Below are positions 37,800 to 49,568 of a DNA stretch of 64,000 bases, piece after piece. The stretch lies in contig CAJNDS010002152.1 of the NCBI GenBank assembly GCA_905221605.1, forward strand, positions 64,001-128,000, written 5' to 3'. Made by a program: the position numbers and the translations under genes. The stretch comes from Symbiodinium natans. Lineage: Eukaryota > Sar > Dinophyceae > Suessiales > Symbiodiniaceae. The notes beneath the pieces are model-generated. The model saw only the letters and a list, made by a program, of their open reading frames with translations. It was not told the DNA's origin and did no database searches. The first letter of the stretch is position 1. Each line of letters begins with the position of its first letter.

Positions 37800-39753
37800 G
37801 TGAGTGGCCAAGTCACCACCTGGTTCTCGATTCTCCAGACAGCTTCAGCGGCATCCATCGAGTTGCCCTCGCAAATGAAGCGCATGATAGAGGCACATGC
37901 GCACCAGGGCAGCTCTGCGAGGGAGCAGGACTTCGGGTCCCCCTTGAAGTGGCCGGTGAGGACCTCAAGCTCTTCGGCTTGGCTGTGGCACTATCTAGGC
38001 GATTCCACGAACAGGACTATGTAAACTCTATAAACTACTCAGAGGTCATTCCAGCACTCAGCTCAAGCCACGAGCCGGGCTCCAGAATAAGCTTGCCAGT
38101 AGCTTGGGCTGATGGCGAGCTGCAGATGCCCTCGCCTGCCAGCAGATACTGTAGCACTGTAGCACATCTAGCCTTATCGATATGACCAGCAACTGCACCC
38201 TCAAAGAAGCTGACTTCCAAGCAAGGCACCACATCATTTCCCGACGTCGCAGGAGTAACCAAACGAAGCTCTTCGTTCGGCGAGGCAGTTGCCGGGCCAA
38301 TGATGCCAGCCCTTCGAGCAACCGCCCTAGTGTCACAAGTTAAAAACCTCCAAACCGAAGATACTGCACCCCAAAGTCCCAAAGCCAAGAGGGCCTCAAT
38401 GCCACACTAAGTAGGGCCTTCGCTCACCTGGAGACCTCGGGTTTTGTTCATGCCCTGTAATTCAATAAGGCCCTAACCCCATTGGTCCTATGACCCTGGT
38501 CATTGATAACATGTTCCATCCCGACCCTTGGGGACCTTTAACCAAGACTTCACAGATGATTTAGGGCTTAGGGTTGCTTCTTGCCACCCGCCAAATAGAC
38601 CCTGCAGGGCTTAGGGTTTAAGAGAGTGCGTGCGTGGCACTGGCCGATAGCGGATCCAAGACATTGAAGACCTCGAGGGGGTTGAGCATGATGATCTCCC
38701 CCACCCGGGCCAGAAAGTACGCACAAGACTCCACGTACCTCGTGCCCAACATGATATTGTCAAAGCATTGCGACAAGCCACGTAACTGAAAAATTATAAC
38801 TACGCCCAAAAGCCAAAGGTCGCGGGGTAGTTACGGTCTTGGGCTTCGTGGTGAGTTCTTGCCAAAAAAAACTCATTCATATTGGCATACAAGTACCACC
38901 CAGCCGGCTCAGAGTTGCCAGGGCATTCGATTAGAGCTGAGGCTGCGTCTAACAGGCAGTGCATTGCCCTCTGAATTGCATGCTCGGACGGGCACATGTA
39001 GTTGGCCCAACACAGCTCGGCGAGGAAGTTGAACAGCGCCTGGGCTTCGGAAAAGCAGGACAGCGTGGACATCAAAGATTTGACCTGAGCGTCTTGAGGA
39101 GTCTTGTGCCTGCTAGTAAGGGGCACGGATCTGCCTGGAGGAATGGAACCGAAAATCATCGAAAATCCAAAAGAAAAAACGGATGAAGAGCCTGAGTGCG
39201 GGCGGACATGTATTATAGCGTGGATACTACTAAATCCATTCAGAGCCGGTGCCGGCATTCTAGTGAAGCTAGTGGCCGTGGTGAAATGGCACCCACTCTC
39301 TCGGGTGCAGCCTGCTGCAAGTACAAACTGGCCCCTTTTTTCAACCCAGGCCTGCTGAGAGCCCTAAACCCTAAACCTCCTTTCAGAGTGCTTCTTTGGC
39401 CAGTGCTTCTTTGGCCAGTGCAGTCCAGGTGCCAAGACCTTGCGCCGCGGCACGCACGCAGACTGTGCCATCTCCCGCAGGGTGGAGGCCAATGACATCT
39501 TGATCGCGGAGGTCAGGGTCAGCACTTCTGAGGTGCCCAGCTGACACGCCCGAGTCGTTGGCCAGATCTTGTCCAAGTCCTTGATTAACCCACGATGATC
39601 CTCGGATGCAGCCATCTGCTGGGCTCTCTGGATCTCTCTGGTTGCACGGCATGCTGCTAAATTGCAGTCAAAGGGACCAATAGCGACAGCGCCTCCTCCA
39701 CAACCTAGGCACCGAGAGACTCTGCAAGGGAACTTCATATTTGACACATGCAA
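37800..39753 (-). CDS. Unidentified multi-exon gene
   Basis: Five coding-like minus-strand blocks line up: about 39420-39720 (CLGCGGGAVAIGPFDCNLAA, TREIQRAQQMAASEDHRGL), about 38860-39110 (FSEAQALFNFLAELCWANYM, EHAIQRAMHCLLDAASAL), about 38640-38760 (VESCAYFLARVGEIIMLNPL), about 38050-38320 (NDVVPCLEVSFFEGAVAGHI, CATVLQYLLAGEGICSS) and about 37800-37995 (EELEVLTGHFKGDPKSCSLA, NSMDAAEAVWRIENQVV). The blocks are long for this window and free of stops. I do not recognise a family; Cys and aromatic content argue against an antisense artefact. Exact splice sites were not fixed. TTTAGGG units at about 38560-38620 lie in an intron or between two genes. Confidence 0.5.
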
Positions 39754-40078
39754 GAGCGCGCGAGAGGCTCATGCAGAAGTTTGATGACTATACTGGGATT
39801 ACAGGCCCAGAAGCACTCCGGCCGGGCCCCTTTCCAAAGCCCATGCCTATGGTTTATCTCGCGAACCCTGCTTCAGTTCGGGAATAATTTTGCAGTCGTT
39901 GTTCGAGGACCCACTGCCTTCTTGGCTTCGCGCTGCTTACAGCGGGGTGAATGTAACAATGATTGGGGGGAGGGGGTAGCCCATGAAGTCTGCGCAGGCT
40001 CCCGAGAAGGCAGCAGGGAAGGCACTACACAGCATCCATCCACCCATTCAGCCGCCCGGTTTGGTAACATTTAGGGTT

Positions 40079-40380
40079 TGGGGTTTAGGGCTAGTCGGGG
40101 CCACAAGAGACCCACGCTTTTTGGACAGCTTAGCTCTGCTGCCCTCAGAATCCCCTGTAAATACCGGTGTTTCCTTGGTTTCGCCAATCACCTCATCCCC
40201 GCAATTTTATCTAAAATTATCCTGCAAGTTGCTTGGCATCCGTAGACTACACCGGTATTTGTGGGTTTTTGTTGCACTACTTCGCACTTTCGACGTGTCC
40301 TAAACTGATCCCTGTCTTGCTTGCATCCGCTTCTGCCCAGCCCTGAGTCTAAATAATGCGTTTGCTTCACCATAGTTAGA
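40079..40380. other. Intergenic, one short TTTAGGG tract
   Basis: TTTAGGG units at about 40070-40092, then no feature I can support up to the tandem repeat at 40381. Confidence 0.5.
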
Positions 40381-40548
40381 AGAGAGCATCCATGGCCCAA
40401 CCATGATGACGTCCAGAGTCTAATCCGTTCTGGGAAGAGAGCATCCATGGCCCAAGCATGATGACGTCCATGGTCTACTCTGCTCTGATGAGAAGAGAGC
40501 ATCCACGGCCCAAGCATGATGACGTCCATGGTCTACATCATCTGATCC
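40381..40548. repeat. Tandem repeat, three copies of about 55-58 bp
   Basis: The unit starts AGAGAGCATCCATGGCCCAA and contains CATGATGACGTCC. Starts are at 40381, 40436 and 40494. Copies differ by a few substitutions and by the length of the 3' part. Confidence 0.85.
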
Positions 40549-41052
40549 GTTCCGAGAAGGTTAAACCTTCTGGGCAGAAATGGCTGGAAGTTCTTGTTTT
40601 TAGGCGCACTGGCGCCATTTCTCAACACTAAAGGCTGTGACCTAAGTCCTGCACCTCATGTTTGCTGGTGGGGCCACACTTTTGCGCGGGTTCCTTGTCA
40701 ATCCGCCAGGTTTAGGGTATGTAAGAATCTCAGAAAATTCATACAAGCATACAACAATAGCAATACAAAAATGTGCAGCCCGTGTAAAATTAGTCAGTGT
40801 AATCACATAGCAAACTATTACGCAACCCTTTAACCCAATAATATCCAATATATGATAACAGTACAGGAAGAATGAACTACTCATGAACTATCACGTAACC
40901 TTTTAATCCAAAAACATCTCATACACGAAAACAGTACCAATAAGAATGACATGATAAACTGAATCTCTTGCAACCAGGGCACTGCACTCGCGACATCTCG
41001 GAGCGCGGACTCGGAAGCTGCGGCAGCGATCCGCCTGACAAGCATGGCATTG

Positions 41053-41177
41053 GGTTTAGGGTTTAGGGTTTAGGGTGTAGGGTTTGGGGTTTAGGGTTTA
41101 GAGTGTAGAGTTTAGGGGTTAGGGTTTAGGGTTTAGGGTGTAGGGTCTAGGGTTTAGGGTTTATAGGGTTTAGGGTT
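41053..41177 (+). repeat. Longest interstitial TTTAGGG tract (about 125 bp)
   Basis: About 17 units with variants such as GTGTAGGG and GTTTAGAG. Confidence 0.92.
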
Positions 41178-41496
41178 ACCTAAACAAGAAAACCTGGCAG
41201 CAAAAATCTCAAACTCATTTCATGGCAGCATGGCGCTCTGAGTGCCGTATACCGGGACAAAAGCAACTCCATTCATATCATTCTCGTATACTTTGCTATT
41301 ACTAAGTTACTACGATATTATATTATGATACGACTATAGTATTACACTATTACGCTAGTTGCGCAAAGTCTGCCCACCTGGTCAAGTCTTCTGGCAATCC
41401 TCGAAGTTCGGCGGGTACCTCTTCTGGCGCTCTCAGCAGCAGCGAGTGCCGTGGGCCTTGGGGTGTCGCTCGCAAGGCGCGGATTCTACAACACAT

Positions 41497-41585
41497 GGGG
41501 GGTACCCCCTTTTTTTACCCCCACATAGAGCAGAATCCCTTTAAACGGACCTCTAGGAGGGTACCCATAATCTCGAAAAACCCCC
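41497..41585 (-). mobile_element. Miniature inverted-repeat element, copy 4 (inverted, diverged)
   Basis: Read on the minus strand it begins GGGGGTTTTTCGAGATTATG and then shows GGGTACC, AGAGGTCC, TTTAAAGGGATTC in the order of the other copies. The distal end is eroded or replaced by a poly-A/T run. Confidence 0.65.
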
Positions 41586-43263
41586 ACATGGTAACGGGCA
41601 GCTCTTCAAGAGGGGGCGCTGCTTGAAGAAGCTGATGTCACCATTTCTCACCACCATCTTTAGGGTTTAGGGTTTAGGGTTTCGGCTCTCGCACTCGCAC
41701 AAGGCAGGCAAGGACTCGGTCGGAAGGTTCTCACTATGACAATCCGCCAGATTCCCACTCAAGCGCAGCTCCAAACGCGATAAACCAAAAGTGTAGGTCG
41801 ACGAATCATGTGGAGGTGGAATCTCGTGTTTAGGGTTTAGGGTTTAGGGTATAGGTTTCCCCCCAAAGACCCCAGTGCTCCACACAGTATCAGAAGCTTG
41901 TTCGCCGCATGCAATCACTTCAGGAGCATTCGTGTCTCGAGGTTTTTGATTCTGGTACCTGGTGTGCACAGCATGAGGTCAAGGGGCCAATGGTGGATCG
42001 TCTGCAGCTCAGGCGGCTTGCCATGGCACACCTCACAAGTCGCAAGGCATGACGGGGGGGGTGGGAGGGGGTCGATCTCAAACTATGGCTGCCGCGTTCT
42101 ATCTGTTACTCGAAACTGCTACTCTGAACTATGTTGCAACATCTACGATATTGGAATTAAAGGACAATAATTTTAGACCAACCCCCAAAACTGTGAGACC
42201 GTGTAAACTCTCAAGCCCCGAACTAGGTGTGGGTCCCTACACTGACGGTTCTATGAACTAACCCAAATGGGTGAAAAAACAAAGCTGTGCCAAAGCCGTG
42301 TTGTCGTTCATCTCCCCGGCCTGCACAGGCTTGCCGCCAAGCACTTCGCATTGCAAGCGTAGCTGCCGGAATTGCTGCTTGATTCGGGATGGCAGATGAG
42401 CTGTGGGGAGATGGAACCTATGCGGCCTGTGCGGCAATTTCCAGCACTGCGGTGCAACCTGCTAATCCCTGAAGGCCTAATGCCGAATATATGCTACGGT
42501 GCACTGCTGGGATGCCCATGGAATGCCAACTGTAGTGCTGTGTTGGCTGGGGATGATGGTCGCACAGGCAGGGTGTGATAGGGTATGTGCTCGTGTGCTC
42601 GCTTGCAACCAACGCCCACAAGCTCGAACAGCAAGGTCTCACATGTCTCAGCACATGGTACCAGCTAACCACTCGGGAGGCCCCGGATCTGATGCATTTC
42701 AGGCGATGCTTGTTTTGGTTCTGAAACTGCTGTCGCGCTCCTCAGAGATCCAGGATCAGCAGTGTCACACTGAAAGGCGGAGCGGCGTCTGTACTCTGTA
42801 CGATAAGCTGCGCCCAGCAAAGACACAATTCAAATTTGCAAATGCTTGTGGGACATGCAGATGGCTGCGTCTGTGCTTAGCCAGGCTGTACCTTGCTGGA
42901 AGCACCAGAGTGGGCCCCATGACGATTGGACAATCTGTTTGAACTCCCTTTGTGACATCAGGTCATGGTTGATGATCCTGAGAAAGGTCACAGGGAATTG
43001 ATTTAGATTGTGGGTGTCAGGCATATGTACTATAAAAGAGTCGCCCCACATGGCGCTAAACCCTCAACCCCAGGCCCCAAACCCGGCTTTTGTGGTCCAC
43101 TGATCTCAGTTCCCTCATGCAAGGTGGTAGACATACTCTTGACTGCGGAATGCTTGATGAACAACCCTCTGTGCTAAACAACTCCGGGAACACAAACATA
43201 GGAACCTTCATTATCCAAACATGGTTATAGCCATAGCTGATAATGTTGCTCGGCCTATTGTTT

Positions 43264-43319
43264 CCTTTGTTGGGGGATCATTGCTTGGGGGTGATCAGGG
43301 CCTGATCCCCCAACAAAGG
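43264..43319. repeat. Perfect 17-bp inverted repeat (hairpin)
   Basis: CCTTTGTTGGGGGATCA and TGATCCCCCAACAAAGG face each other across a 22-bp loop; a further partial echo (ATGATCAGGGGG) follows. It lies in a stretch (42.24-44.15 kb) where I see no certain gene. A minus-strand frame at about 42860-43050 (MSQREFKQIVQSSWG) may be an exon. Confidence 0.8.
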
Positions 43320-44157
43320 AATGATCAGGGGGCTGCAAGCAAGAGAGCTCTGGCTGTGGTGTGCACAGGGTCGCCATCATTTCATGCAGAATAAAGCAAG
43401 GCATTTATTGATGCTCAAGGCACGTGGTTGGGGATCTTCTGTCCCACTTTGCTAAATGCCTACGGGCATTCAAAATTGTAAATGGCTTGGACGTACTTGG
43501 TCGCTGAAGGATCCGTGCGGAAGGATCTTGTGCATGAGACATCCAAGGCTGTCGCTCAACCTAATGGCCTGGGCTGCTCTATAATCGAGCAGCGGGGGGA
43601 AATGCCTTTGGCCCTGAAGCCCGCTCAGGCGTGACACCTTGCTGCCCGCCAGGACACAAACAACAGCGTCGCAGAAATGCTGGGAATCCATGGAACCATG
43701 GCGGGACAGTGAGACCTTGACGTGCTACAACTCGAGACAACATGCCCAATGCACTAACCCCCCAGCCTTGGGAGCTTGTGAGCTCAGCGGCGAGCCTGCA
43801 TTGCACATCGCTATGGTGCTCAGGTTGCGCATTGCGATTCTCACTACGTCGTCTTTGAATTCTCAGAACACCCGCGGAACTCTGGCCCATATGGCACGTC
43901 CCTGCATCTCCACGCCACAGGCAGAAACGAAGCAAACTCCACCACATGCACTGCTTTTGGAAGAAAGGCCGACACTGCTCACGTGCGCCCTGGTCACTCG
44001 GCCTGACGCTGTGATTGGAGGAAGTATCCTCCACCGGTCTTTCCGGCTCTGAGACGCGACCAGTGCTGCAGCAAAGCCATTGCTTTTGAGACCAGGAATC
44101 CTCCTGTGCCTGGGAAACATATGCGAACAGGATCCGGACACAATGCACAGGTCCCGA

Positions 44158-44700
44158 TCAGGCCTCGCTTCTGGTCACCAAGGGCTCCAGGTCAGAAAGC
44201 AAGTGCTGGATGCAGCGCACATTTTCCTCAATGCCATCATCCTCCACGTTCCTGATGGGGCGACCGGAAGTTTGCGGTGTCCGGACCCCGCTGGGATGCA
44301 ATCTCTAATTACAGGCTGACTCTTGGGTTGTTTCTTTGATGACGATGTCATAAATGCGACTGTGCTGCCCCCAATCGCCATCTCGCGCGATGGCTTGCCA
44401 TCTTTCCGGGTCTGCAAAGCAGCACACGAATGAACGTACTTTTGTCTTTGCTGATGGATGCCGAATCCGGCTTTGCATTCAGGAGGCTTGATTTGCAAGG
44501 CAGAATTCATGCGCGCACTACGGACCTAGCAACAACGAAACAGAAACAGAAAAAATCTGACACCGCACTGCACAGTACAACCCATGAGCACACGGCGATC
44601 CTTCAGGGTCCACTGCGTTATTCACGAACTCCACGCAATGTTTCTCAAAGTCCGAGATGAACCTGGTGAAGCACGCAGATAAAGGAGGGGCCACTTTGCA
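44158..44700 (-). CDS. Unidentified gene, 3' exons
   Basis: The last block ends TGA at 44158-44160 and encodes NVEDDGIEENVRCIQHLLSD followed by LEPLVTRSEA. An upstream block at about 44310-44410 encodes DPERWQAIARDGDWGQHSRI and YDIVIKETTQES. A third at about 44580-44690 encodes RFISDFEKHCVEFVNNAVD. All read without stops in the minus direction; phases were not fully reconciled. Family not recognised. Confidence 0.45.
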
Positions 44701-45584
44701 TATTGACACTGAGGCCAGCACACTGGCTTGGGACCCACGCCTTTCTCGTGACAGACGTAACCTTCCACGATGCCACAAATGGTGGTTCCAAAAACTCTGT
44801 CTGGAGCAAGCAGACCTTCCCTCTGCCCACCAGAAACCCCTGTGGGAGCTGCCAAATTCGCTCGGGGAGCTGCAGACCGATGCAGTGAGGGGGTTAGTCT
44901 GACATTCCTACCCTCCGTGGGACGCCCTCCATCCTACCATATCCTATCCGATAGGTCCTATCCGATCTCCACAACAAGCACATGACCACAAACAACAAGT
45001 AGTGCACCAAAGGACCAGAAGCATGCACCGTCAGCTGAGACTGCGAGCCTTTGCTGGGCTCCGCCAGTAAGCCTAATTCGCCTCGACCCCCGGTCGAGAG
45101 GCGTGAACAAGCGGACCATGATCTGGTCTGTTGGGACATGCCCGAGCTGCTTGGAGGAGCCGCAATCCGATGCCGCGGGGGTCCAGCCTGTGGGCTGCTC
45201 CCGCAGAGAAGGGCACCAAAACCCATCCGCTGACCGCCTTTCATGCCGCTTTTGTACGTCTGCGATGCGCACGCTGAACCCCGTTGGGACGTTGGGACGG
45301 CCTGGCTGCTGAGGCGGCGCTTGCAACTATTCCGGGTCAACTGCTCTTCAGTGTCTGTTTCCTCGACACGCGATCGCTTTCCGCATCTGCAGACCTTGCG
45401 GGCTGGGCCGTGCACGTCCCGTGGCTTTGGCCGGCCTGGCTGACGAGGCTGCGTGCGCAAGCGTTCAATTACAATTAAATGGGGGGACTTGTTTTTGGGG
45501 CTCTTTGATAAAGATTTTAGGGTTCGGGGTCACTTTGTACCCTGTCTGCGAAAATTGCCGGGGAGACACTTGCCCCCCCTCCGC

Positions 45585-45843
45585 TTTTTTTCCTCTCCCT
45601 CCCTCCTCCTCCCTCTCTCTCGCCCTCTGTCTTCCTTCCTTCCTGCGCTCACGGCTCCCCTCCCACAGGAGAAGAGCCGCCCGAAGGCGAGCTCCCGACC
45701 CAGCCCGTTGGTGAAACTTCCCCTCCAGTCCCCAATGCTTCCTGCTCTCTGTCTTTCTTTCTTTTTCTCTTCCTCTTCCTCTTGCTCTTCCTCTTTCTCT
45801 TTCTCGTTCTCTTTCTCGTTCTCGTTCTCTTTCTCTTTCTCTT

Positions 45844-45874
<31 letters not shown>

Positions 45875-45880
45875 CTCTCG
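45585..45880. repeat. CT-rich (TTCTCT)n microsatellite
   Basis: Two CT-rich blocks (about 45592-45650 and 45745-45880). They lie just downstream of a glycosyltransferase exon, so probably inside its next intron. Arg/Glu-rich frames here are repeat translation. Confidence 0.92.
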
Positions 45881-45907
45881 CGCTGTCTGCTGACGAGGCC
45901 AAGAGAC

Positions 45908-46312
45908 CCCAGAATCGTTGATCCATTAGCAAGGGCCCCGTGACGCAGCATGGCTTTCCTCATGGGGGATGGTTGCAGCTGCTCGGCCACTTCCCCCGAA
46001 GCCTACACACTACCGGCCTACAAGAAACAGGTTGCAAAAAGTCCATTCTGCGCACTCCTGTGCAAGCGTCTGGTTCGTAAAGCCTCGACTGTTGTCCCGA
46101 GCCCGCCATGAACAACAAAGCAGTCCATCTCCGGAAACAAGAGCCCAAAGTCCACCTGCTCTCCCACCCTTGAGGTCTGCAACGACACAAGCACGTGCAC
46201 ACGTCGGCTTTGAGAAATCACTCTTGCCACTGCTATCCATGGCACAGCCCGAGCTTCGAAGAAGCGATTCTGCTCTTTGAATTGGCGAGCTGCTCTTTCC
46301 AGGTCTTCGGGC
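45908..46312 (-). CDS. GT-B glycosyltransferase fragment (UGT/sterol glucosyltransferase-like)
   Basis: Exon 46071-46168 encodes QVDFGLLFPEM then DCFVVHGGLGTTVEALRT, the HGGxGTTxEAL nucleotide-sugar binding signature of GT1-family enzymes (the His and Gly contact the donor diphosphate). It joins, through a GA donor and AG|GA acceptor in phase 1, to exon 45908-45958, which encodes KPCCVTGPLLMDQRFWG, matching the following P.....F.DQ.FWG motif. An upstream exon, 46234-46312 (PEDLERAARQFKEQNRFF), probably belongs to the same gene but its phase with the next exon is ambiguous. The acceptor-binding N-terminal half and the C-terminal end were not found. Such enzymes move a sugar from a UDP-sugar to a lipid or small molecule. 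Confidence 0.75.
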
Positions 46313-46880
46313 CTTGGCAAGACGTACGAACTAGACCACGCAAGCCACGTGGCACCAGCAGAGGCCAATCTGCTATTGGTATTTTACCAGTTTCTTATCA
46401 TTAATATTCTTATTCCTATTTCTATTCTATTTATATTTATCTATTGTTGTATTATTCTTCTTTCGTAGTGCTGACAAGGTGCCCTTCTTCGATGCGACCA
46501 ACGTACAGTACTGCTATGTCGAACTTGGCCTCCTGGGCTCTCGTGCTTTCGAACCCAGCGTGCCCAGTGTGACTACCATCGCGCTCGTGTACCGCGGCGC
46601 TTGCAGACCGGGCACACTGACCATCTTGACAATGATTCCTCAGGCTCGAATCAATTATCTTAGGCGAGCTGCGGCAGCCTGGCACCATCACAAGCTGAGG
46701 CCCGAGCGCAGCAACGTGCGTCGAGGAACTGGCATGCTACTGAAGGTGATGAGGCACAGCTTCTTGCCCGCTTGCCTTGCATGGGCAAGTCAGCTAAAAC
46801 TCCGCTTCTCGCACGATGCCAGCCTGAACCCTCAATGAGTTGGAAGCCTCAAACACCGAACACACCGGGCGCAAGCGCAA

Positions 46881-46885
46881 GGATA

Positions 46886-46919
<34 letters not shown>

Positions 46920-46992
46920 GATGATATATGTATATATATATATATATATAAATTATATTCTATTCTGTACATATATATATATATATACATAC
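46881..46992. repeat. TA microsatellite
   Basis: Three TA-rich blocks; Tyr/Ile-rich frames are artefacts. Confidence 0.93.
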
Positions 46993-47170
46993 ACATTCTT
47001 AGTTCCCGCCTTGCCGCCTCGATGAAGCCGCCAACTTCACCCAGCGATTTCCTTACCGACGCGACGTACTCACGCGACGTACTCACACAGCTGACTGCGG
47101 AGGCTCATTGCTGAGGCCAGCCACTTCTCTCCACTCGCCTGGCATGATGTGCACAATCCTACAACTTCCT

Positions 47171-47692
47171 TCAAACTGATGTGACAGAGGTTTTAAGTAT
47201 GTCGTTTCGCAGTTTAGGCGCGCGGACAACGTGTTCTGGGTTACTAGAACACTCTGTCGGCGGGCAGTCGACCTGGCTTCGCAGGAAGATGAAGTCTGTC
47301 TGGATGATGTTACTCGGCCAATCCTGGAAAGAATGAAGAAGCCAGAGGGCTCTGCCTAGCCAGTCACATCTAGTTTCGCCCGCAGTGTCTTGGAATAGTC
47401 CTGCGGCCGCTGGAAGGTACCGGGAGGCATTGGGATGATGATGGGCACTTTCGCCTGATTGTATGCCTGTTCCAGCACGCAGTTCGGCGAGCAAAGTCAT
47501 GGCATGAACAGGCGTGACAAGGATGTTGCCTGCCATGTGTTTGCAGGGCCAAGGCCAAAAAGCTTGCGGAGACGATTCAAGTTCCTGAGCTAGAAAGACG
47601 CTGCCGCTGCACTTTGTGCAGCTACTTCCTTCGCCGTAGGAGCACCAAGATGCAAATGGGTTCTTTTCTGCCAGGTCCTCATGGGAAAGCAA
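47171..47692 (-). CDS. Unidentified 173-codon open frame, probable exon
   Basis: One uninterrupted minus-strand frame with mixed, non-repetitive composition. It includes NPFASWCSYGEGSSCTKCSG (a CxxC pair), HMAGNILVTPVHAMTLLAEL and RALWLLHSFQDWPSNIIQTD. No family recognised. It may be one long exon or a small gene. There is no convincing competitor on the other strand. Confidence 0.4.
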   Translation of the reverse strand: MLSHEDLAEKNPFASWCSYGEGSSCTKCSGSVFLAQELESSPQAFWPWPCKHMAGNILVTPVHAMTLLAELRAGTGIQSGESAHHHPNASRYLPAAAGLFQDTAGETRCDWLGRALWLLHSFQDWPSNIIQTDFIFLRSQVDCPPTECSSNPEHVVRAPKLRNDILKTSVTSV

Positions 47693-48579
47693 GCAACCCC
47701 TTCATCAGCTTTTTCGTCTCTCCGCCCATGTGAGTTACGAGGTCCTTGAGTAGCTTCAGCGAGCTGTGCGAGGTAAATGCCATCTCATCAATTGTGTCCT
47801 CACCCAACTACGGAGGCTGGGACCATAACTTGCTGCTACCGCAAGCAAGGGCACATGATCAATTTTTGTGACAATTGACATTCATGGCTGAGGTGCAAGC
47901 CAACAAGCTTTTTCCATCCGGGCTGTGGATTGCGTGTATGGCTTTCCAGTCCTGCATTTCTCAAGTCTTGCACTTGAGGAAATGCACAAGGTTATCTGCC
48001 CAGGAAGCCTCCACTTTACTCGGAATGCAGCTTGGCTGCAAAATAAGTCCTTGCACCATGCATGGGCGAAGTTTGCAACAACGCACTGCGTCAGGAAGCT
48101 AAAAGATGCAGCGGCTCATTCGTACATGCAGCTACCGGCTACGGTTACAAACATTTAAATCCTGCTTTGGGAGTGCTCTGTGGGACTGAGGCACGCGCCC
48201 ACGACTGGCTTCTGACAGTGCTCACCAACCAATGCAGCCACTCCGGCCAGCGTGAAACCTAGCACGAGACCCAAACTGTTCATGGCAAGACCCTTCTTCT
48301 CCACTTCCCAGTTTCCTGGAAGGTTGCGGGGGGGGCGGGGGGGGGGGCGGTGGCGGCGGTTGTTGCGTTACGTTGGGGGTCCCTTTTCATGTCTATTCTT
48401 TATCACTTTTGTCCTTATAATGTCCGCCATGTTATGTTTGTTATTGTGTACTTATTATGTATATGCACATACGTGTAAACGAGGGGGGTGGGCCGTCGGG
48501 TCAAAAAAAAAGAAAACTACTCTACAAGTTACCGGAAACGGGAACCGCAACACTTGGAACAATTCCCTCTCTTGATCGT

Positions 48580-49396
48580 CTTCTGCTTGAATGGAGCTTC
48601 GCCAGGCGTGGACTTAGCAAAATTGAGATCCGACCACCCACCTTTCCTGGCTATGTTCCGCCAAGCTACCAAACATGATAAGGTCCACCGGTTTCGGCTC
48701 ACTCTCCATAGCTTTGACAGAGTCGACAAAGACCGTGGCGCTCGAGAAGAACTCCTTGGGGTATCTTGCGGGCCCGGTTGAAGAATCATCAGTGTGATAT
48801 TATGTGACTATATTTTTATTGATGTGATCATATATCTTATATACTGTCATACTGTATGAGCATCATGTCTCATTTCTATGTTTGCGCACATGCGCTCTGA
48901 CTGGGGCTGCCAGTCGGCAAGCAGTCAATATTTCAGCACAGCCTCTGCCTCCGATCTTGACAGGGCGATCCTGAGAATACAATGCGAGAAAGACACGGCT
49001 CGCGAGAAAGAATCGATCATATTCCCACCCATGGCTACCATCGTGGGACAACCTGCAACCGGCAAGTCTTTCGTAACCTAGAGTTGTCACCTTCAGTCGA
49101 GCAACATCTGCAGGAATTCAGCCCGATGGGCGAGCAAGAAGTGCGCACCCACAGTGTCCATTCTGGCCTGCTGCAGTCAGGCATGATTCCTTCGCACGTG
49201 CCGCCAGCAATGCACAAAATCTGCCAAGAAGGGCCTCTGTGTTCCCGCCACTTGGCCGAAATCTGATCTTGCCATTTTGAACCACCTCAGCTGCTGCGGA
49301 AATGGCTGCAGCAATGGGTCTGAGAGATTTCTGAAACCATCCTGAGTCCCCCCGGAATTTCTTGGATTTTGGACCAAGAGTCCGAGTGCTTTGCAA
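48580..49396 (-). CDS. Unidentified exon cluster
   Basis: Three coding-like blocks on the minus strand: about 49180-49390 (FRGDSGWFQKSLRPIAAAIS, GNTEALLGRFCALLAARAK), about 48930-49082 (VTKDLPVAGCPTMVAMGGNM, starting after an AG), and about 48620-48770 (YPKEFFSSATVFVDSVKAME, KPVDLIMFGSLAEHSQER). The combination is helical and reads well, but I recognise no family. A G-rich tract follows at about 48329-48360. Confidence 0.4.
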
Positions 49397-49497
49397 CGAA
49401 GGCGGCGTGGCTTTCTTCCGTGCAGATGGTCACCTGCCAGCTCAACCCAGGGACTGGAATCACAGCTGCCTCCGACTTGCAGTCTCCTACTGATCGT

Positions 49498-49568
49498 TTA
49501 GGGTTTAGGGTTTAGGGTTTAGAGTTTAGGGTTTAGGGTTTAGGGCTAGTTTAGGGTTTAAGGGTTTG
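49498..49568 (+). repeat. Interstitial TTTAGGG tract
   Basis: Nine units with one interruption. Confidence 0.92.

Larger units (their letters stand above)
40549..42240. other. No gene; repeat-rich
   Basis: AT-rich sequence (40.73-40.95 kb and 41.28-41.35 kb), TTTAGGG tracts at 41053-41177, about 41660-41684 and about 41828-41850, and one miniature-element copy. No coding signal recognised. Confidence 0.6.

Noticed and set aside
40381-40548. Three-copy repeat considered as a CRISPR-like array
   Set aside because: The whole unit repeats with drift; there is no constant repeat with unique spacers, and the context is eukaryotic.
45453-45932. Arg/Glu- and Ser/Phe-rich frames
   Set aside because: CT-rich repeat translation, except the short GPLLMDQRFWG part, which was kept as a glycosyltransferase exon.
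49021-49081. Plus-strand PATGKSF resembling a P-loop
   Set aside because: Lacks the Walker context (hydrophobic strand before, helix after) and is antisense to a better coding-like minus-strand block.
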